Below are positions 43,198-52,580 of a DNA stretch of 64,000 bases, piece after piece. Within the stretch, counting starts at the first letter, position 1. The number at the start of each line of letters is the position of its first letter. The notes under the pieces are model-generated. The model was not told the DNA's origin. It was given only the letters and a program-made list of their open reading frames with translations, and searched no databases. The position numbers and the translations under genes were made by a program. The stretch lies in assembly GCA_965247775.1 (NCBI GenBank), contig OZ252031.1, positions 1,178,001 through 1,242,000 of the forward strand, read 5' to 3'. This DNA comes from G965247775 sp965247775 (lineage in GTDB: Bacteria; Chloroflexota; Dehalococcoidia; Bin125).

Positions 43198-43640
43198 GTG
43201 ATCGGCGCCGCCGCCGCCGCCGCCGCCGCCGAAGCCGTCACCGAGCGCGGGCGTCGCCCGGGCCTCCCCCAGCCCGAGTGGCGCCGCATCAGCATGGCCG
43301 TCTTTCTCCGCCGCCCTCCTGTTCCCTCCCAGCTCCACGTCGAGCAGGTCGGGGGCTCGCCCCTGCGAGTCACCCCGAACCCCGGCGGCTACGCCAGCGG
43401 CGTCGTTGGGTCGTGGTCGAGGTGCTCGGTGATGGCGCCACCACGCCGGAAATCGTGGCTGTCGCCATCGAAAGCGACAGCGGACGCACCGTCCTGAACA
43501 TCTGGATGTTCACGACGGATCGCGGCTGGCTCTTCTGGCCGCCCGGCCCCATCAACTTCGGCCTGGCAGAGTTCAGCGACATCTCCGCCGTGCTCGGCGA
43601 AGCCTTGCGCCGGGGGCGGAGACGCGGGGCCACCCGGCCC
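43198..43640 (+). pseudogene. Possible frameshifted remnant of an unknown gene
   Basis: Two coding-looking pieces lie in different frames: PSQLHVEQVGGSPLRVTPNP (to about 43400) and, from GTG 43413, VVEVLGDGATTPEIVAVAIE, LNIWMFTTDRGWLFWPPGPI and SDISAVLGEALRRG. A small indel near 43410 would join them; no stop closes the second frame before it becomes antisense to the CoA-transferase gene. Family not recognised. The rest of 43084-43716 holds only GC-rich hairpins. Confidence 0.35.
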
Positions 43641-43664
43641 CCGGTGGCCCCGCCCGCGCTCGGG
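43640..43664. terminator. Hairpin between the remnant gene and the CoA-transferase 3' end
   Basis: Within 43640-43664 the arms GGGGCCACC and GGTGGCCCC pair across a C/G-rich loop; a second inverted repeat (GTGGCGCGC with GCGCGCCAC) follows at about 43668-43705. They lie just past the CoA-transferase stop and may terminate that leftward transcript. No T tract is seen. Confidence 0.35.
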
Positions 43665-43716
43665 TCGTGGCGCGCCGCGCTGCCGCGGGCTCGCTGCGCG
43701 CCACGGGCCGCTTGGA

Positions 43717-44910
43717 CTAGATCACTCCCGACTCCCGCAGCGCCGCGATCCGCTCCCAGTTGTAGCCCAGCTCCAGGAGCACGGCCTCCGTCTGCTCCCC
43801 CAGCTCCGGCGCCCGTGCCGCCACCCGTGCCGGCGTCTCGCTCAGCCGCAGTGGACTCCCCACCACCCGCCGCCGTGCCCCCGCCTCGTCCGTCGCCTCC
43901 GTCACGTAGCCGTTCGCCGCCGCCTGCGGATCCGTCGCCACCTCGGCATAGTTCTGCACCGGCGCGAAGCGCAGTCCCGCCGCCCGCAGCCGCTCCCCCC
44001 ACGCCAGGGTCGTCCGCTGCCGGAACACGACCTCCAGCTCCGCGTACAGCGCCGCCATGTGCTGCACCCGGCTCGCGCTCTCCGCGAAGCGCGGATCCTC
44101 CCCCAGCTCCCGCCGATCGATCGCTTTCACGAAGATCGGCCAGGCCTCCGTCTCCACCCCGGGCACCACCATCGCCCCGTCCGCCGTCTCGAACACCCGG
44201 TAGATCCGCCCCGGCGACGCGAACCCATGCCCTCCCGGGTATGGCCCCACCACCTGATCCCCGATCAGCTGTACCGTCAACTCCGCCGCCTGCGCCCAGA
44301 TCTGCGCCCCATACAGCGATGTCTCCACCCGCTGCCCCCGCCCCGTCCGCTCCCGCACCAGCAGCGCCGCCAGAATCCCGCTGCACATCACCTGCGCCGC
44401 CATCGAATCCGCCACCACCGCCCCCGCCGGGGTCCGCACCTCCGCCGACCCCGTCACCGCGATCAAGCCCCCCATCGCTTGCGCGCTCAAGTCCACCCCC
44501 GGCGCCGCCGCGTACGGCCCCTCCGGCCCGAACGCCGATCCGCTCGCATAGATCAAGCGTGGGTTCATCGCCGCGCAGGCCGCGTAGCTCAGCCCCAGCC
44601 CCTCCAGCGCCCCCGGCCGCAGCGTGCCGATGAGCACGTCCGACTCCCCGATCAACGTCCGCACCGCCGCCAGCCCCGCCTCCTGCCCGACATCCACCGC
44701 CAGGCTGCGCTTGCCCCGGTTGTTCGCTTCCAGGAACGGATACCGTTGGTCCTCCGCCGACAGCGGCATCCCCCGCGAATAATCCCCACTCCCCGGCGTC
44801 TCCACCTTCGTGACCGTCGCCCCCAGGTCGTGCAGCATCTGCCCGCATTGCGGCCCCTGCACGAAGTGCCCAAACTCCACCACCCGTACCCCGCTCAGCG
44901 CCTGCGCCAT
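43717..44910 (-). CDS. Family III CoA-transferase (CaiB/BaiF)
   Basis: 397 residues. VRVVEFGHFVQGPQCGQMLH, GATVTKVETPGSGDYSRGMP, the catalytic-Asp region AAPGVDLSAQAMGGLIAVTG, and AALLVRERTGRGQRVETSLY match the CaiB/BaiF fold. The family moves CoA between acyl groups in carnitine, bile acid, formate/oxalate and aromatic pathways; the substrate cannot be read here. ATG 44910. A D-2-hydroxyacid dehydrogenase gene lies 47 bp upstream on the same strand, suggesting a shared 2-hydroxyacid/CoA pathway. Confidence 0.93.
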   Translation of the reverse strand: MAQALSGVRVVEFGHFVQGPQCGQMLHDLGATVTKVETPGSGDYSRGMPLSAEDQRYPFLEANNRGKRSLAVDVGQEAGLAAVRTLIGESDVLIGTLRPGALEGLGLSYAACAAMNPRLIYASGSAFGPEGPYAAAPGVDLSAQAMGGLIAVTGSAEVRTPAGAVVADSMAAQVMCSGILAALLVRERTGRGQRVETSLYGAQIWAQAAELTVQLIGDQVVGPYPGGHGFASPGRIYRVFETADGAMVVPGVETEAWPIFVKAIDRRELGEDPRFAESASRVQHMAALYAELEVVFRQRTTLAWGERLRAAGLRFAPVQNYAEVATDPQAAANGYVTEATDEAGARRRVVGSPLRLSETPARVAARAPELGEQTEAVLLELGYNWERIAALRESGVI

Positions 44911-44957
44911 GCCGGATCCTTTCCGCTCCCCGGCGGCCACCGACCCCGCCACCCCCC

Positions 44958-45902
44958 TCAGCACACCCGATGCAGCAGCGGCTCCCCCCGCCGCAACCGC
45001 TCCACGTTCGCCGCCAGCGCCTGCGCCATCAACTCGTAGGAATAGTCCGTCGCCCCCGCGATGTGCGGCGTCGCCATTACGTTGTACGCGAAGATCGGAT
45101 CCGCCGGGTCCGCCGGCTCTTCCCAGTACACATCCAGCCCCGCCCCCGCGATCCAGCCCTCGCGCAGCGCCTGCAGCAGCGCCCCGTAGGCCACCACCGG
45201 CCCCCGCCCGACATTGATCAGGTACGCTGACGGCCGCATCGCCCGCAGCGCCTCCTCCCCGATCAGCCCCTCCGTCTCCTCGTTCAGCGGCAACGCCACC
45301 ACCACGAAATCCGCCCACCCCAGCATCGACGCCAGATCCCCAGGCCCCCCCAGCCGTCCCACCGCCCTCGCCGCCGATCCCCCCGCCTCCGGCGAACGCC
45401 GGATCCCCCACACCTCCATCCCCAGCGCCCCCAGGCGCTCCCCAATCGCCCGCCCCAGGTTCCCCATCCCCACGATCCCCGCCCGCTTGCCGTACAACGT
45501 CGCCCCCATCGGCTCCCCCAGCCGCCGTGCCCCCATCGACTCCCGCAGCGCCCCGTAGTCCCGCGCCAGCCCCAGCATCAGGAACAGTGTCAACTCCCCC
45601 ACCGCGATCGCGTTCCCAGAATCACGGCTCGGCACCCGCGCCACTGGGATTCCCCGCGCCCGCGCCGCTACCAGATCCACTCCCTCCAGCCCCACCCCGT
45701 ACTGATGGATCAGCCGCAGCCGCTCCCCCCGCACGATAGTCGTCGCGTCCAGCCGTGCCATCGTCGGGATCGCCACCTCCGTATCGACGATCGCCTCCCC
45801 CAGATCCGACGCCGCGCAGCCCACCACCACGTCCGCGGGCAGGTGCCGCGTCAGGATCTCCCGCGCCGCCGGGAACGTGGTGTCGCAAAACAGGATCTTC
45901 AT
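44958..45902 (-). CDS. D-2-hydroxyacid dehydrogenase (phosphoglycerate dehydrogenase-like)
   Basis: 314 residues. NAD-binding GIVGMGNLGRAIGERLGALG, the catalytic Arg in LINVGRGPVVAYGALLQAL, Glu in GLDVYWEEPADP and His in VMATPHIAGATDYSYELMAQ are all present. The family reversibly oxidises D-2-hydroxyacids with NAD; substrate unknown. ATG 45902 begins the conserved MKILFCDTTF strand; the frame upstream is not conserved-looking. Probably cotranscribed with the CoA-transferase gene. Confidence 0.92.
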   Translation of the reverse strand: MKILFCDTTFPAAREILTRHLPADVVVGCAASDLGEAIVDTEVAIPTMARLDATTIVRGERLRLIHQYGVGLEGVDLVAARARGIPVARVPSRDSGNAIAVGELTLFLMLGLARDYGALRESMGARRLGEPMGATLYGKRAGIVGMGNLGRAIGERLGALGMEVWGIRRSPEAGGSAARAVGRLGGPGDLASMLGWADFVVVALPLNEETEGLIGEEALRAMRPSAYLINVGRGPVVAYGALLQALREGWIAGAGLDVYWEEPADPADPIFAYNVMATPHIAGATDYSYELMAQALAANVERLRRGEPLLHRVC

Positions 45903-46055
45903 CGCCCCCTGCACGATACCGACCGGCCCGATCCGAACGACACCCGCCGGCGATATGTGGCCGAATGGCTGGGCGACCGAAGTGCTCGAATGGCCAGCAT
46001 AGGTGAGGGCGGCGCCGACCCCGCGAGAATCCATAATCGTTCATTGAGAATTCGC

Positions 46056-47072
46056 CCTGCCCAGACTGGTCTCACACGTTGCGACAACGGATGGCCTCCT
46101 CCTGACCCTCTGGCGCCATCGCGAGGGCCCGCCGCTCGTTGCCCTCCCCTTCTTCCCCTGGTCCACTCTCGAACTCACGGCCAAGGTCCTCGACGACTTC
46201 GATGCCCAGCAGCGCCACGTCGCGCACCTTCCCGGCCACCAGATCGTCCGCTACGACATGCGCGGCGCCGGCCACTCCGGCGGCGCCCCCGACCTCTCCC
46301 TCGACCCCCAGCTCACCGACCTCACCGCCGTCATCGACAGCCTCCCCCCGAGGCCCATCGTCCTCACGGAGCGCGTCCATTCCGGCCCCCCGCCATCGCC
46401 TACGCCGCCGCCCACCCGGATCGCCTCTCCCTCCTGGCCCTCTTGGCCGCCTACGCCGACCGCCGCGACTTCTTCCAGACCAACCGCATGCTGGCCCTGG
46501 GTCGCATGCTCGAACTCGACTGGGACCTCGTTTCTCCGGAACTGCTGGCTGGAGACCTTCGGCTGGGAAAAGGTCCGGACCGCCGCACGCTGGGGTGCCG
46601 CTTGCAAGCCCCCACCTCCACCGTCCCGACGTCACCCGGGCCTTCCGCCAGCTCGCCCAGAACGATGTCAGCCACCTGCTGCACACCCTGTCCGTGCCCA
46701 CCCTCGTCGTCCAGCCCCAAGAGGCCCGCGCCCCCACCATCGCCACCGCCCAGCGGCTGCGCCGCCGCCATTCCCGACGCCCAACCTCTCCCCCTCCCCG
46801 TGGATCCGGACGCCGTGCACACCGCCATCGCCGCCGCCTTGCGCCGCAGCCCGGGCGCCCGCCCACCGTCCGCGCTCACACGGCGCCAGACGGACACCCT
46901 GGCCCTCGTCGCCAGCGGACTCACCAATACCGCCATCGCCGCACGGCTCGGCCTTTCCCACTCCACCGTCAAGAAGCACTTCGCCGGTGCCTACCGCCAG
47001 CTCGGCGCGCGCAACCGCAGCGACGCCACCAACCGCGCTCGGGAGATCGGCCTGCTTTCCTGGCCCACCTGA
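46056..47072 (+). pseudogene. Decayed alpha/beta hydrolase-LuxR regulator gene
   Basis: Pieces of one protein lie in all three frames. First an alpha/beta hydrolase part: PPLVALPFFPWSTLELTAKV, QIVRYDMRGAGHSGGAPDLS, then AIAYAAAHPDRLSLLALLAA, then VSHLLHTLSVPTLVVQPQEA. Last a LuxR helix-turn-helix: ALTRRQTDTLALVASGLTNT and LSHSTVKKHFAGAYRQLGAR, ending at TGA 47070-47072. At least three frameshifts separate them. Intact homologues are regulators with an N-terminal hydrolase-like sensor. It is no longer functional as one protein. Confidence 0.75.
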
Positions 47073-47611
47073 TGGCAGCCGCGCGTCCGGCGAATGTATT
47101 CTTCCGGCGTATTTCCCCCGCGCTGCGTCTTGCGGTCCAGTTGCCCCAACCGTCGGGGGTCGCTCGGGTGGGCTCGTCCGCCCATGCACCACGCGCGCTC
47201 CGCCCCCGGACGCACGAAAGGGGAAGCCGTTCCCTCGCTGCTCTGGCGCATTCTCACCACCCTCACGACGGCCGCCGTCGGCGGCTGGCCGCTCACCGTC
47301 GCCGGCGGAATCGCGCTCGGCCTCAGCCTCACGCGCGCCGTGCGGCGTTCCCCAGCACGTCGGAGTCGATCCCACAGTCGTCGCTCTTGCCGCCGGCGCC
47401 TCCGCCGCTCCAGCGCTCGCCCCCACCCGTGCGACCGCCCCCAATCCCGGGCGTCGCGGCGCCCGGCGCGCCCGCCGCCCATCCCCCGCGACGCTTTCCG
47501 CTGTCCTCGCGTCCGCTCTCCCCGCCGCGGCGCAGACCCGCCGGAGTCGCTGCAAGGCCCAGGGTTCGCGCGCCCCGGCGCACCCGCCCGTCGCCGGCCG
47601 CCTCCGCCAGC
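47073..47611. other. Gap before comM with a possible membrane-segment remnant
   Basis: About 540 bp with no convincing gene. Around 47226-47345 a short frame encodes VPSLLWRILTTLTTAAVGGW and a further hydrophobic stretch, possibly debris of a small membrane protein gene. The remainder is Arg/Pro-rich in all frames, as expected of non-coding GC-rich DNA. Confidence 0.35.
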
Positions 47612-47623
47612 TACCATCCCGAC
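47612..47623 (+). promoter_or_regulatory. Probable -10 element of a leaderless comM transcript
   Basis: TACCAT at 47612-47617, 6 nt, then ATG 47624. No Shine-Dalgarno is visible. Same spacing as upstream of relA, recO and the HEAT gene. Confidence 0.4.
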
Positions 47624-49180
47624 ATGCTCGCCAACGTCGCCGGCTGCGCCCTCGTCGGCCTCGATGGCGAGATCGTCGCCGTCGAAGTCGACATCGCCCA
47701 GGGCCTCCCCGCCTTCAACATCGTCGGCTTGCCTGACGCCGCCGTCTCCGAGGCGCGCGAGCGCGTCCGCGCCGCCCTGCGCAACGCCGGCGCCTCCCTC
47801 CCCGCCCAGCGCATCACCGTCAACCTCGCCCCCGCCGATCTGCGCAAGGAAGGCACCGGCTACGATCTCCCTATCGCCGTGGGCATCCTCATCGCTTCCG
47901 CCCAAATCCCGTCCACCATCGCGCAGCGCACCGTCTTCCTCGGCGAACTCGCCCTCAACGGGGACCTCCGCCACATCCCCGGCGTCCTCCCCGCCGCCGC
48001 CACCCTCCCCGGCGCCGGCTACAACCGCCTCATGCTCCCCGCCAACGACGCCCCCGAAGCCGCCCTCATCGACGGCCCCACCATCGTCGGCTTCGACACC
48101 CTCTCCCAGCTGATCGCTGCCGCCACCGGCCAGGCGCCCCTGCCCGCCTTCGACCGCGCCGTCACGCCCCCCTACGCCGATCCCACCCCCGCCGTCGACT
48201 TCGCCGACGTCCGCGGCCAGGAGCACGTCAAGCGCGCCCTGGAAGTCGCCGCCGCCGGCGGCCACAACGTCCTCATGGCCGGCCCCCCCGGCGCCGGCAA
48301 GACGCTTCTCGCCCGTGCCCTGCCAGGCGTCCTCCCTCCTCTCGCCCACGACGAAGCCCTCGCCGTTACCAAGATCTACAGCGTCAGCGGCGTCCTCCGC
48401 GAGGGCCTCGGCCTCCTCCGCGAGCGTCCCTTCCGCTCCCCCCACCACACCATTTCCAACGCTGGCCTCGTGGGCGGCGGCCGTCGTCCCCGCCCGGGCG
48501 AGATCAGCCTCGCCCACCACGGGGTCCTCTTCCTCGACGAACTGCCCGAATTCAACCTCGCCGCCCTCGAGGCCCTGCGCCAGCCCCTGGAGGACCGCGT
48601 GGTCACCATCGCCCGCGCACAGGGCGCCGTTGCCTACCCGGCCAACTTCATGCTCGTCGCCGCGATGAATCCCTGCCCCTGCGGCAATTACGGCGACCCC
48701 ACCTCGCGCTGCACCTGCTCGGAAGGCGCCGTCCTCCGCTACCAACGCCGCATCTCCGGGCCCCTCATGGACCGCATCGACCTCTTCGTCGAAGTCCCCC
48801 GCGTCGACTACGAAAAGCTGGCCGGCCTGGAAGACCCCGAATCCTCCCAATCCGTCCGCGCCCGCATCGCCCATGCCCGCGACGTCCAGTACGCCCGCGC
48901 CCAAGACGACGGCGCCGGACGCGGCGCTTCCCCCAACCCCAGCCAAGTCAACGCCACCCTCACCCCGCGCCAGGTCCGCGACCGCTGCCAGGAACGCCTC
49001 ACCCCGGAGGCCGCCTCCCTCCTCAAGATGGCCATGGCCCAGCTCTCCCTCTCCGCCCGCGCCTTCACCCGGGTCCTCAAGGTCGCCCGCACCATCGCCG
49101 ACCTCACCGATTCCGACCCCATCGACGCCGCCCACATCGCCGAATCCGTCCAGTACCGCCGCCGCTACACCGGGAACTGA
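47624..49180 (+). CDS. comM: YifB/ComM family Mg-chelatase-like AAA+ ATPase
   Basis: 518 residues. N-terminal ChlI-type domain (FNIVGLPDAAVSEARERVRA, LNGDLRHIPGVLPAA), Walker A AGPPGAGKTLLARALPG, the FRSPHHTISNAGLVGGG loop, Walker B GVLFLDELPEF, and a cysteine cluster AAMNPCPCGNYGD..CTCS. ComM is a hexameric helicase that promotes branch migration during natural transformation; in non-competent bacteria its role is less clear. Nothing else in the window encodes DNA uptake. Confidence 0.95.
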   Translation: MLANVAGCALVGLDGEIVAVEVDIAQGLPAFNIVGLPDAAVSEARERVRAALRNAGASLPAQRITVNLAPADLRKEGTGYDLPIAVGILIASAQIPSTIAQRTVFLGELALNGDLRHIPGVLPAAATLPGAGYNRLMLPANDAPEAALIDGPTIVGFDTLSQLIAAATGQAPLPAFDRAVTPPYADPTPAVDFADVRGQEHVKRALEVAAAGGHNVLMAGPPGAGKTLLARALPGVLPPLAHDEALAVTKIYSVSGVLREGLGLLRERPFRSPHHTISNAGLVGGGRRPRPGEISLAHHGVLFLDELPEFNLAALEALRQPLEDRVVTIARAQGAVAYPANFMLVAAMNPCPCGNYGDPTSRCTCSEGAVLRYQRRISGPLMDRIDLFVEVPRVDYEKLAGLEDPESSQSVRARIAHARDVQYARAQDDGAGRGASPNPSQVNATLTPRQVRDRCQERLTPEAASLLKMAMAQLSLSARAFTRVLKVARTIADLTDSDPIDAAHIAESVQYRRRYTGN

Positions 49181-49301
49181 CCGTTCGCTCCCTCCGCCCC
49201 CCTTTCTATCGCCCCGAGGTGCGCGACTGCACACCGTCTCGAAGAAGACCGATGGAAAGGAGGTTGGGGAGTGAGGTCGATGCTACGATCGACCCAGGCG
49301 C

Positions 49302-49376
49302 GCCCCCGTAGCTCAGCGGATAGAGCACTGGTCTCCGGAACCAGAGGCAGAGGTTCGATTCCTCTCGGGGGTACCA
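49302..49376 (+). tRNA. tRNA-Arg (anticodon CCG)
   Basis: Cloverleaf: acceptor GCCCCCG (49302-49308) pairs with CGGGGGT, the terminal pair being G-U; D arm GCTC..GAGC; anticodon stem CTGGT/ACCAG with loop CTCCGGA and anticodon CCG at 49335-49337; T arm AGAGG-TTCGATT-CCTCT; CCA encoded at 49374-49376. It reads CGG arginine codons. TACGAT at 49284-49289 may be the -10. Confidence 0.96.
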
Positions 49377-49457
49377 CCCGCCCCGAATCGGCAGTGATAG
49401 CCTGACCCCCGCACGAGGTCGTGCCCGGGCTTGCCCCGGGCTTGTCCAGGAGCGCTC

Positions 49458-51848
49458 ATGACCACCGCCCCCCCCCCTGGCCCCAGCGTCGTCACCCCCG
49501 CCAAGCTCGTCGGCCAGCGTGTCAAGCGCGTCGAAGACGCCAACCTCCTCCTCGGCCGCGGCAACTTCACTGACGACATCCGCCTCCCCGGCATGCTCCA
49601 CCTCGCCTTCGTTCGCGGCGATGTCGCCCACGCCCGCATCCGCTCCATCGACACCGCCGCCGCCGAGGCCCTGGACGGCGTCGTCGCCGTCTTCACCGGC
49701 GCCCAGCTCCAGGCCGACATGGCCCCCATGCCCGTCATCACCCCCTTCCCCGCCCCCGACCACTACCCCGTTACCCCCGACAAGGTCCGCCATGTCGGCG
49801 ACCCGATCGCCGTCGTCGTCGCCAGCGACCGCTACATCGCCCGCGACGCCGCCGACGCCATCGTCGTCGATTACGAGATCCTCCCCGCCGTCGTCGACCC
49901 TGAACTCGCCCTCACCGGCGAGCCCGCTCTCGTCCACGATGACTTCCCCAACAACCTCGCCGTCACTCATCGCAGCGGCACCGACACCAACCGCGAGACC
50001 GGCGACTATGACGACACCAAGGTGGATGAGGCGTTCGCCAGCGCCGACGTCGTCGTCTCGCAGCGCATGGAGAGCCAACGCCTCGCCCCCACCTGCATGG
50101 AGCCCCGCGGCGTCGTCGCCCACTTCGAGGCCGCCAAGGGCGACCTCACCGTCTGGACCTCCACCCAGACCCCCCACTGGGTGCGCCAATACCTCGCCGA
50201 GGGCACCGGCATCGGCGAGCACAAGATCCGCGTCATCGCTCCCGACGTCGGCGGCGGCTTCGGGGCCAAGAAGATCTATGGCGAGGACTTCGCCGCCGCC
50301 GTCGTCTCGAAGAAGCTCGGCCTTCCCGTCAAGTGGATCGAGGACCGCTCCGAGGCCTTCATGACCACCACCCACGGCCGCGGCCAGATCGGCTACGTCG
50401 ACCTCGCTGCCACCACGGAGGGCAAGATTCAGGCCGTCCGCGTCCGCATCATCGCCGACATCGGCGCCTACGAGATGCTCGCCACCGCCTTTGTCCCCAC
50501 CCTCACCATGACCCTCCTCAGCAGCCTCTACGACATCCCCGTCATCCGCGCCGAACTCACCGAAGCCTTCACCAACAAGATGCCCACCGACGCCTACCGC
50601 GGCGCCGGCCGCCCCGAAGGCGTGTACTACGTCGAGCGCACGCTCGACATCCTCGCCCGTCAGCTCGACATCGACCCCGCCGAGATCCGCCGCCGCAACT
50701 TCATTCAGCCCCAGCAGTTCCCCTTCACCACCCAGGCCGGCGCCGTCTACGATTCCGGCGATTACGAGCGCCTGCTCGACACCCTCCTCCAGCACGTCGG
50801 CTGGGAGGACCGCAAGGCCCAGCGCGACGCCGCCCGCAAGGAGGGCCGCCTTGTTGGCCTCGGCCTCGCCGGCTACATCGAGGTCTGCGGCCTTGGCCCC
50901 TCCTCCGTCATGCCCACCGGCGGCTGGGAGTGGGGCTCCATCACCGTGCAGCGCTCCGGGGAGATCATCGCCAATACCGGCTCCTCCTCACACGGCCAGG
51001 GCCACGAAACCACCTTCGCACAGCTCCTCGCCGACGAGTTCGGCGGCATCCCCATGCAGGACATCACCCTCCTGCACGGCGACACCGCCGTCTCCCGCCA
51101 GGGCATCGGCACCTTCGGCAGCCGCTCCCAGGTGGTCGGCGGCACCGCCTTGATGAAGGCAGCCGGCAAGATCCGCGAGAAGATGGCCCGCTTCGCCGCG
51201 CTGATGCTGGAGGCCCAGCCCCAGGACATCGTCTTCCAGGGCGGCACGATCGGCCTCAAGGACCACCCCGAGAGCGCCCTCCCCTTCGCCGACGTCGCCG
51301 CCTACGCCTACATCCCCGTCCAGCTCCCCCGCGACACCGAGCCCGGCCTCAGCGAGGAGGCCTTCTGGGAACCCGAGCGCACCAACTACCCCTTCGGCGC
51401 CTACCTGGTCCAGGTCGAAATCGACCCCGACACCGGCGAGATCGAAATGCAGAACCTCTGGGGCTGCGACGACTGCGGCCTCATCGTCAACCCCCTCATC
51501 GTGGAAGGACAGATTCACGGCGGCATCGCCCAGGGGATCGGCCAGTCCTGGCTCGAAGGCGTCGTCTACGACGACGAGGGCCAGCTCCTCACCGGCTCCT
51601 TCATGGACTACACCATCCCCCGCGCCTCCGACTTCCCCCACTTCGACCTCACTGGCACCGTCACCCCCTCCCCCCTCAACCCCCTCGGCGCCAAGGGCAT
51701 CGGCGAGGCCGGCACCATCGGCGCCAGCCCCGCCTTCAGCAACGCCGTCGTCGATGCCCTCAGCCCCTTCGGCATCACCCACATCGAGATGCCCACCCAC
51801 CCCAATAGGGTCTGGCGCCTCATTCAGGACGCCAAAGCGAAGAGTTAG
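49458..51848 (+). CDS. Molybdenum hydroxylase large subunit (xanthine dehydrogenase/CoxL form II family)
   Basis: 796 residues. QRVKRVEDANLLLGRGNFTD, GGGFGAKKIYGEDFAAAVVS, the form II active-site loop DAYRGAGRPEG (true CO dehydrogenase form I has AYRCSFR), SSSHGQGHETTFAQLLADEF and the catalytic Glu in GAKGIGEAGTIGASPAF are present. The enzyme hydroxylates purines, aldehydes or N-heterocycles at a molybdopterin-cytosine dinucleotide centre. The FAD and 2Fe-2S subunits it normally needs are not encoded nearby. ATG 49458. Confidence 0.93.
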   Translation: MTTAPPPGPSVVTPAKLVGQRVKRVEDANLLLGRGNFTDDIRLPGMLHLAFVRGDVAHARIRSIDTAAAEALDGVVAVFTGAQLQADMAPMPVITPFPAPDHYPVTPDKVRHVGDPIAVVVASDRYIARDAADAIVVDYEILPAVVDPELALTGEPALVHDDFPNNLAVTHRSGTDTNRETGDYDDTKVDEAFASADVVVSQRMESQRLAPTCMEPRGVVAHFEAAKGDLTVWTSTQTPHWVRQYLAEGTGIGEHKIRVIAPDVGGGFGAKKIYGEDFAAAVVSKKLGLPVKWIEDRSEAFMTTTHGRGQIGYVDLAATTEGKIQAVRVRIIADIGAYEMLATAFVPTLTMTLLSSLYDIPVIRAELTEAFTNKMPTDAYRGAGRPEGVYYVERTLDILARQLDIDPAEIRRRNFIQPQQFPFTTQAGAVYDSGDYERLLDTLLQHVGWEDRKAQRDAARKEGRLVGLGLAGYIEVCGLGPSSVMPTGGWEWGSITVQRSGEIIANTGSSSHGQGHETTFAQLLADEFGGIPMQDITLLHGDTAVSRQGIGTFGSRSQVVGGTALMKAAGKIREKMARFAALMLEAQPQDIVFQGGTIGLKDHPESALPFADVAAYAYIPVQLPRDTEPGLSEEAFWEPERTNYPFGAYLVQVEIDPDTGEIEMQNLWGCDDCGLIVNPLIVEGQIHGGIAQGIGQSWLEGVVYDDEGQLLTGSFMDYTIPRASDFPHFDLTGTVTPSPLNPLGAKGIGEAGTIGASPAFSNAVVDALSPFGITHIEMPTHPNRVWRLIQDAKAKS

Positions 51849-51863
51849 CCCCCACCTCTCGAT

Positions 51864-51910
51864 CCGCTCCCCCCTGTCCGTGGCCGCAGGCCATGGACAA
51901 GGGGGAGCGG
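51864..51910. terminator. Long inverted repeat after the molybdenum hydroxylase gene
   Basis: CCGCTCCCCC at the left end pairs with GGGGGAGCGG at the right end, and the interior (TGTCCGTGGCC/GGCCATGGACA) is also largely complementary, giving a stem of about 20 bp. It lies 16 bp past the stop. It may terminate transcription or be a dispersed palindromic element. Confidence 0.5.
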
Positions 51911-52221
51911 GTGAGGCCACCCCACACCGTCTGGCAAATCATCTGGGACGCCCAAGCGTGGACCCCGGACGGGGCCCGCCTGCCCGGGTCACGCCCAGCG
52001 GCATCGCGACGGCCGCTCGCCGCAGCTCACCGGAGTCGGCGGTCCCCACACTCCGATGCGAAGCAAGGACCCTTCCCCGGCCCCGCCCATCCTGAGCGCC
52101 TCCCGCGGCAGCGGGAGCCATAGTCGAAGGGCCATCCGTACCCGTCGAAGGACCGCTGGTCCGCCCGCGCCCCGCCTCACTCCCGCCAGAACTGCGCCAG
52201 CGCGTCCGCCAGCGCCTGATG
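51911..52221. other. Non-coding gap
   Basis: About 310 bp between the hairpin and the MarR remnant. One short frame (51893-52123) has a few plausible residues (TVWQIIWDAQAWTPDGARLP) but no recognisable family. No RNA gene seen. Confidence 0.4.
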
Positions 52222-52580
52222 CTACGCCGGACTCAAGCGACGCCCGAACTCACGCCCAACGTCCGCGCGGTGCCGCGCCATCGCCTCTTCGTACACGCGC
52301 GCGCCCTCCGCCGTGAGCACGACGAACACCCCCCGGCGATCTCCCGGCGCCCGCTCCCGCCGCACCAAGCCTGCCTTCTCGATCCGGTCCACCAGACGCG
52401 TCATACCGCTGTGCGTGAACAGCGATCGCTCCTGCAGGTCCCGCCCGAGGACGTGATACACGGTCGTGTGAGCGGAAATGATGCCCCGCCAGACGTCCCA
52501 CCAAGCGGAATCGGGCAGCGCCAGTCGTGGGACATGGCCAGATCGCCGAACGTCGCTCGGTCCGCGGTCGGCCCCACCAC
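52222..52580 (-). pseudogene. Broken MarR-family regulator
   Basis: On the minus strand LPDSAWWDVWRGIISAHTTV and YHVLGRDLQERSLFTHSGMT run into RLVDRIEKAGLVRRERAPGD, the recognition helix and wing of a MarR protein, ending RREFGRRLSP-like. The segment between the first dimer helix and ERSLFTHSG (about 30-35 residues, including the first HTH helix) is missing. No start codon is in frame upstream; an ATG (MSHDW) lies in a neighbouring frame. The gene has thus suffered a deletion and a 5' frameshift. Confidence 0.65.

Noticed and set aside
40750..43338. 862-codon minus-strand open frame
   Set aside because: Antisense to relA; composition is that of a shadow and no motifs are present.
46991..49234. 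747-codon minus-strand open frame
   Set aside because: Antisense shadow of comM.
49420..49450. Short CCCGGGCTTG direct repeat before the molybdenum hydroxylase gene
   Set aside because: A ten-base repeat in GC-rich DNA is not notable and has no consistent relation to promoter elements.
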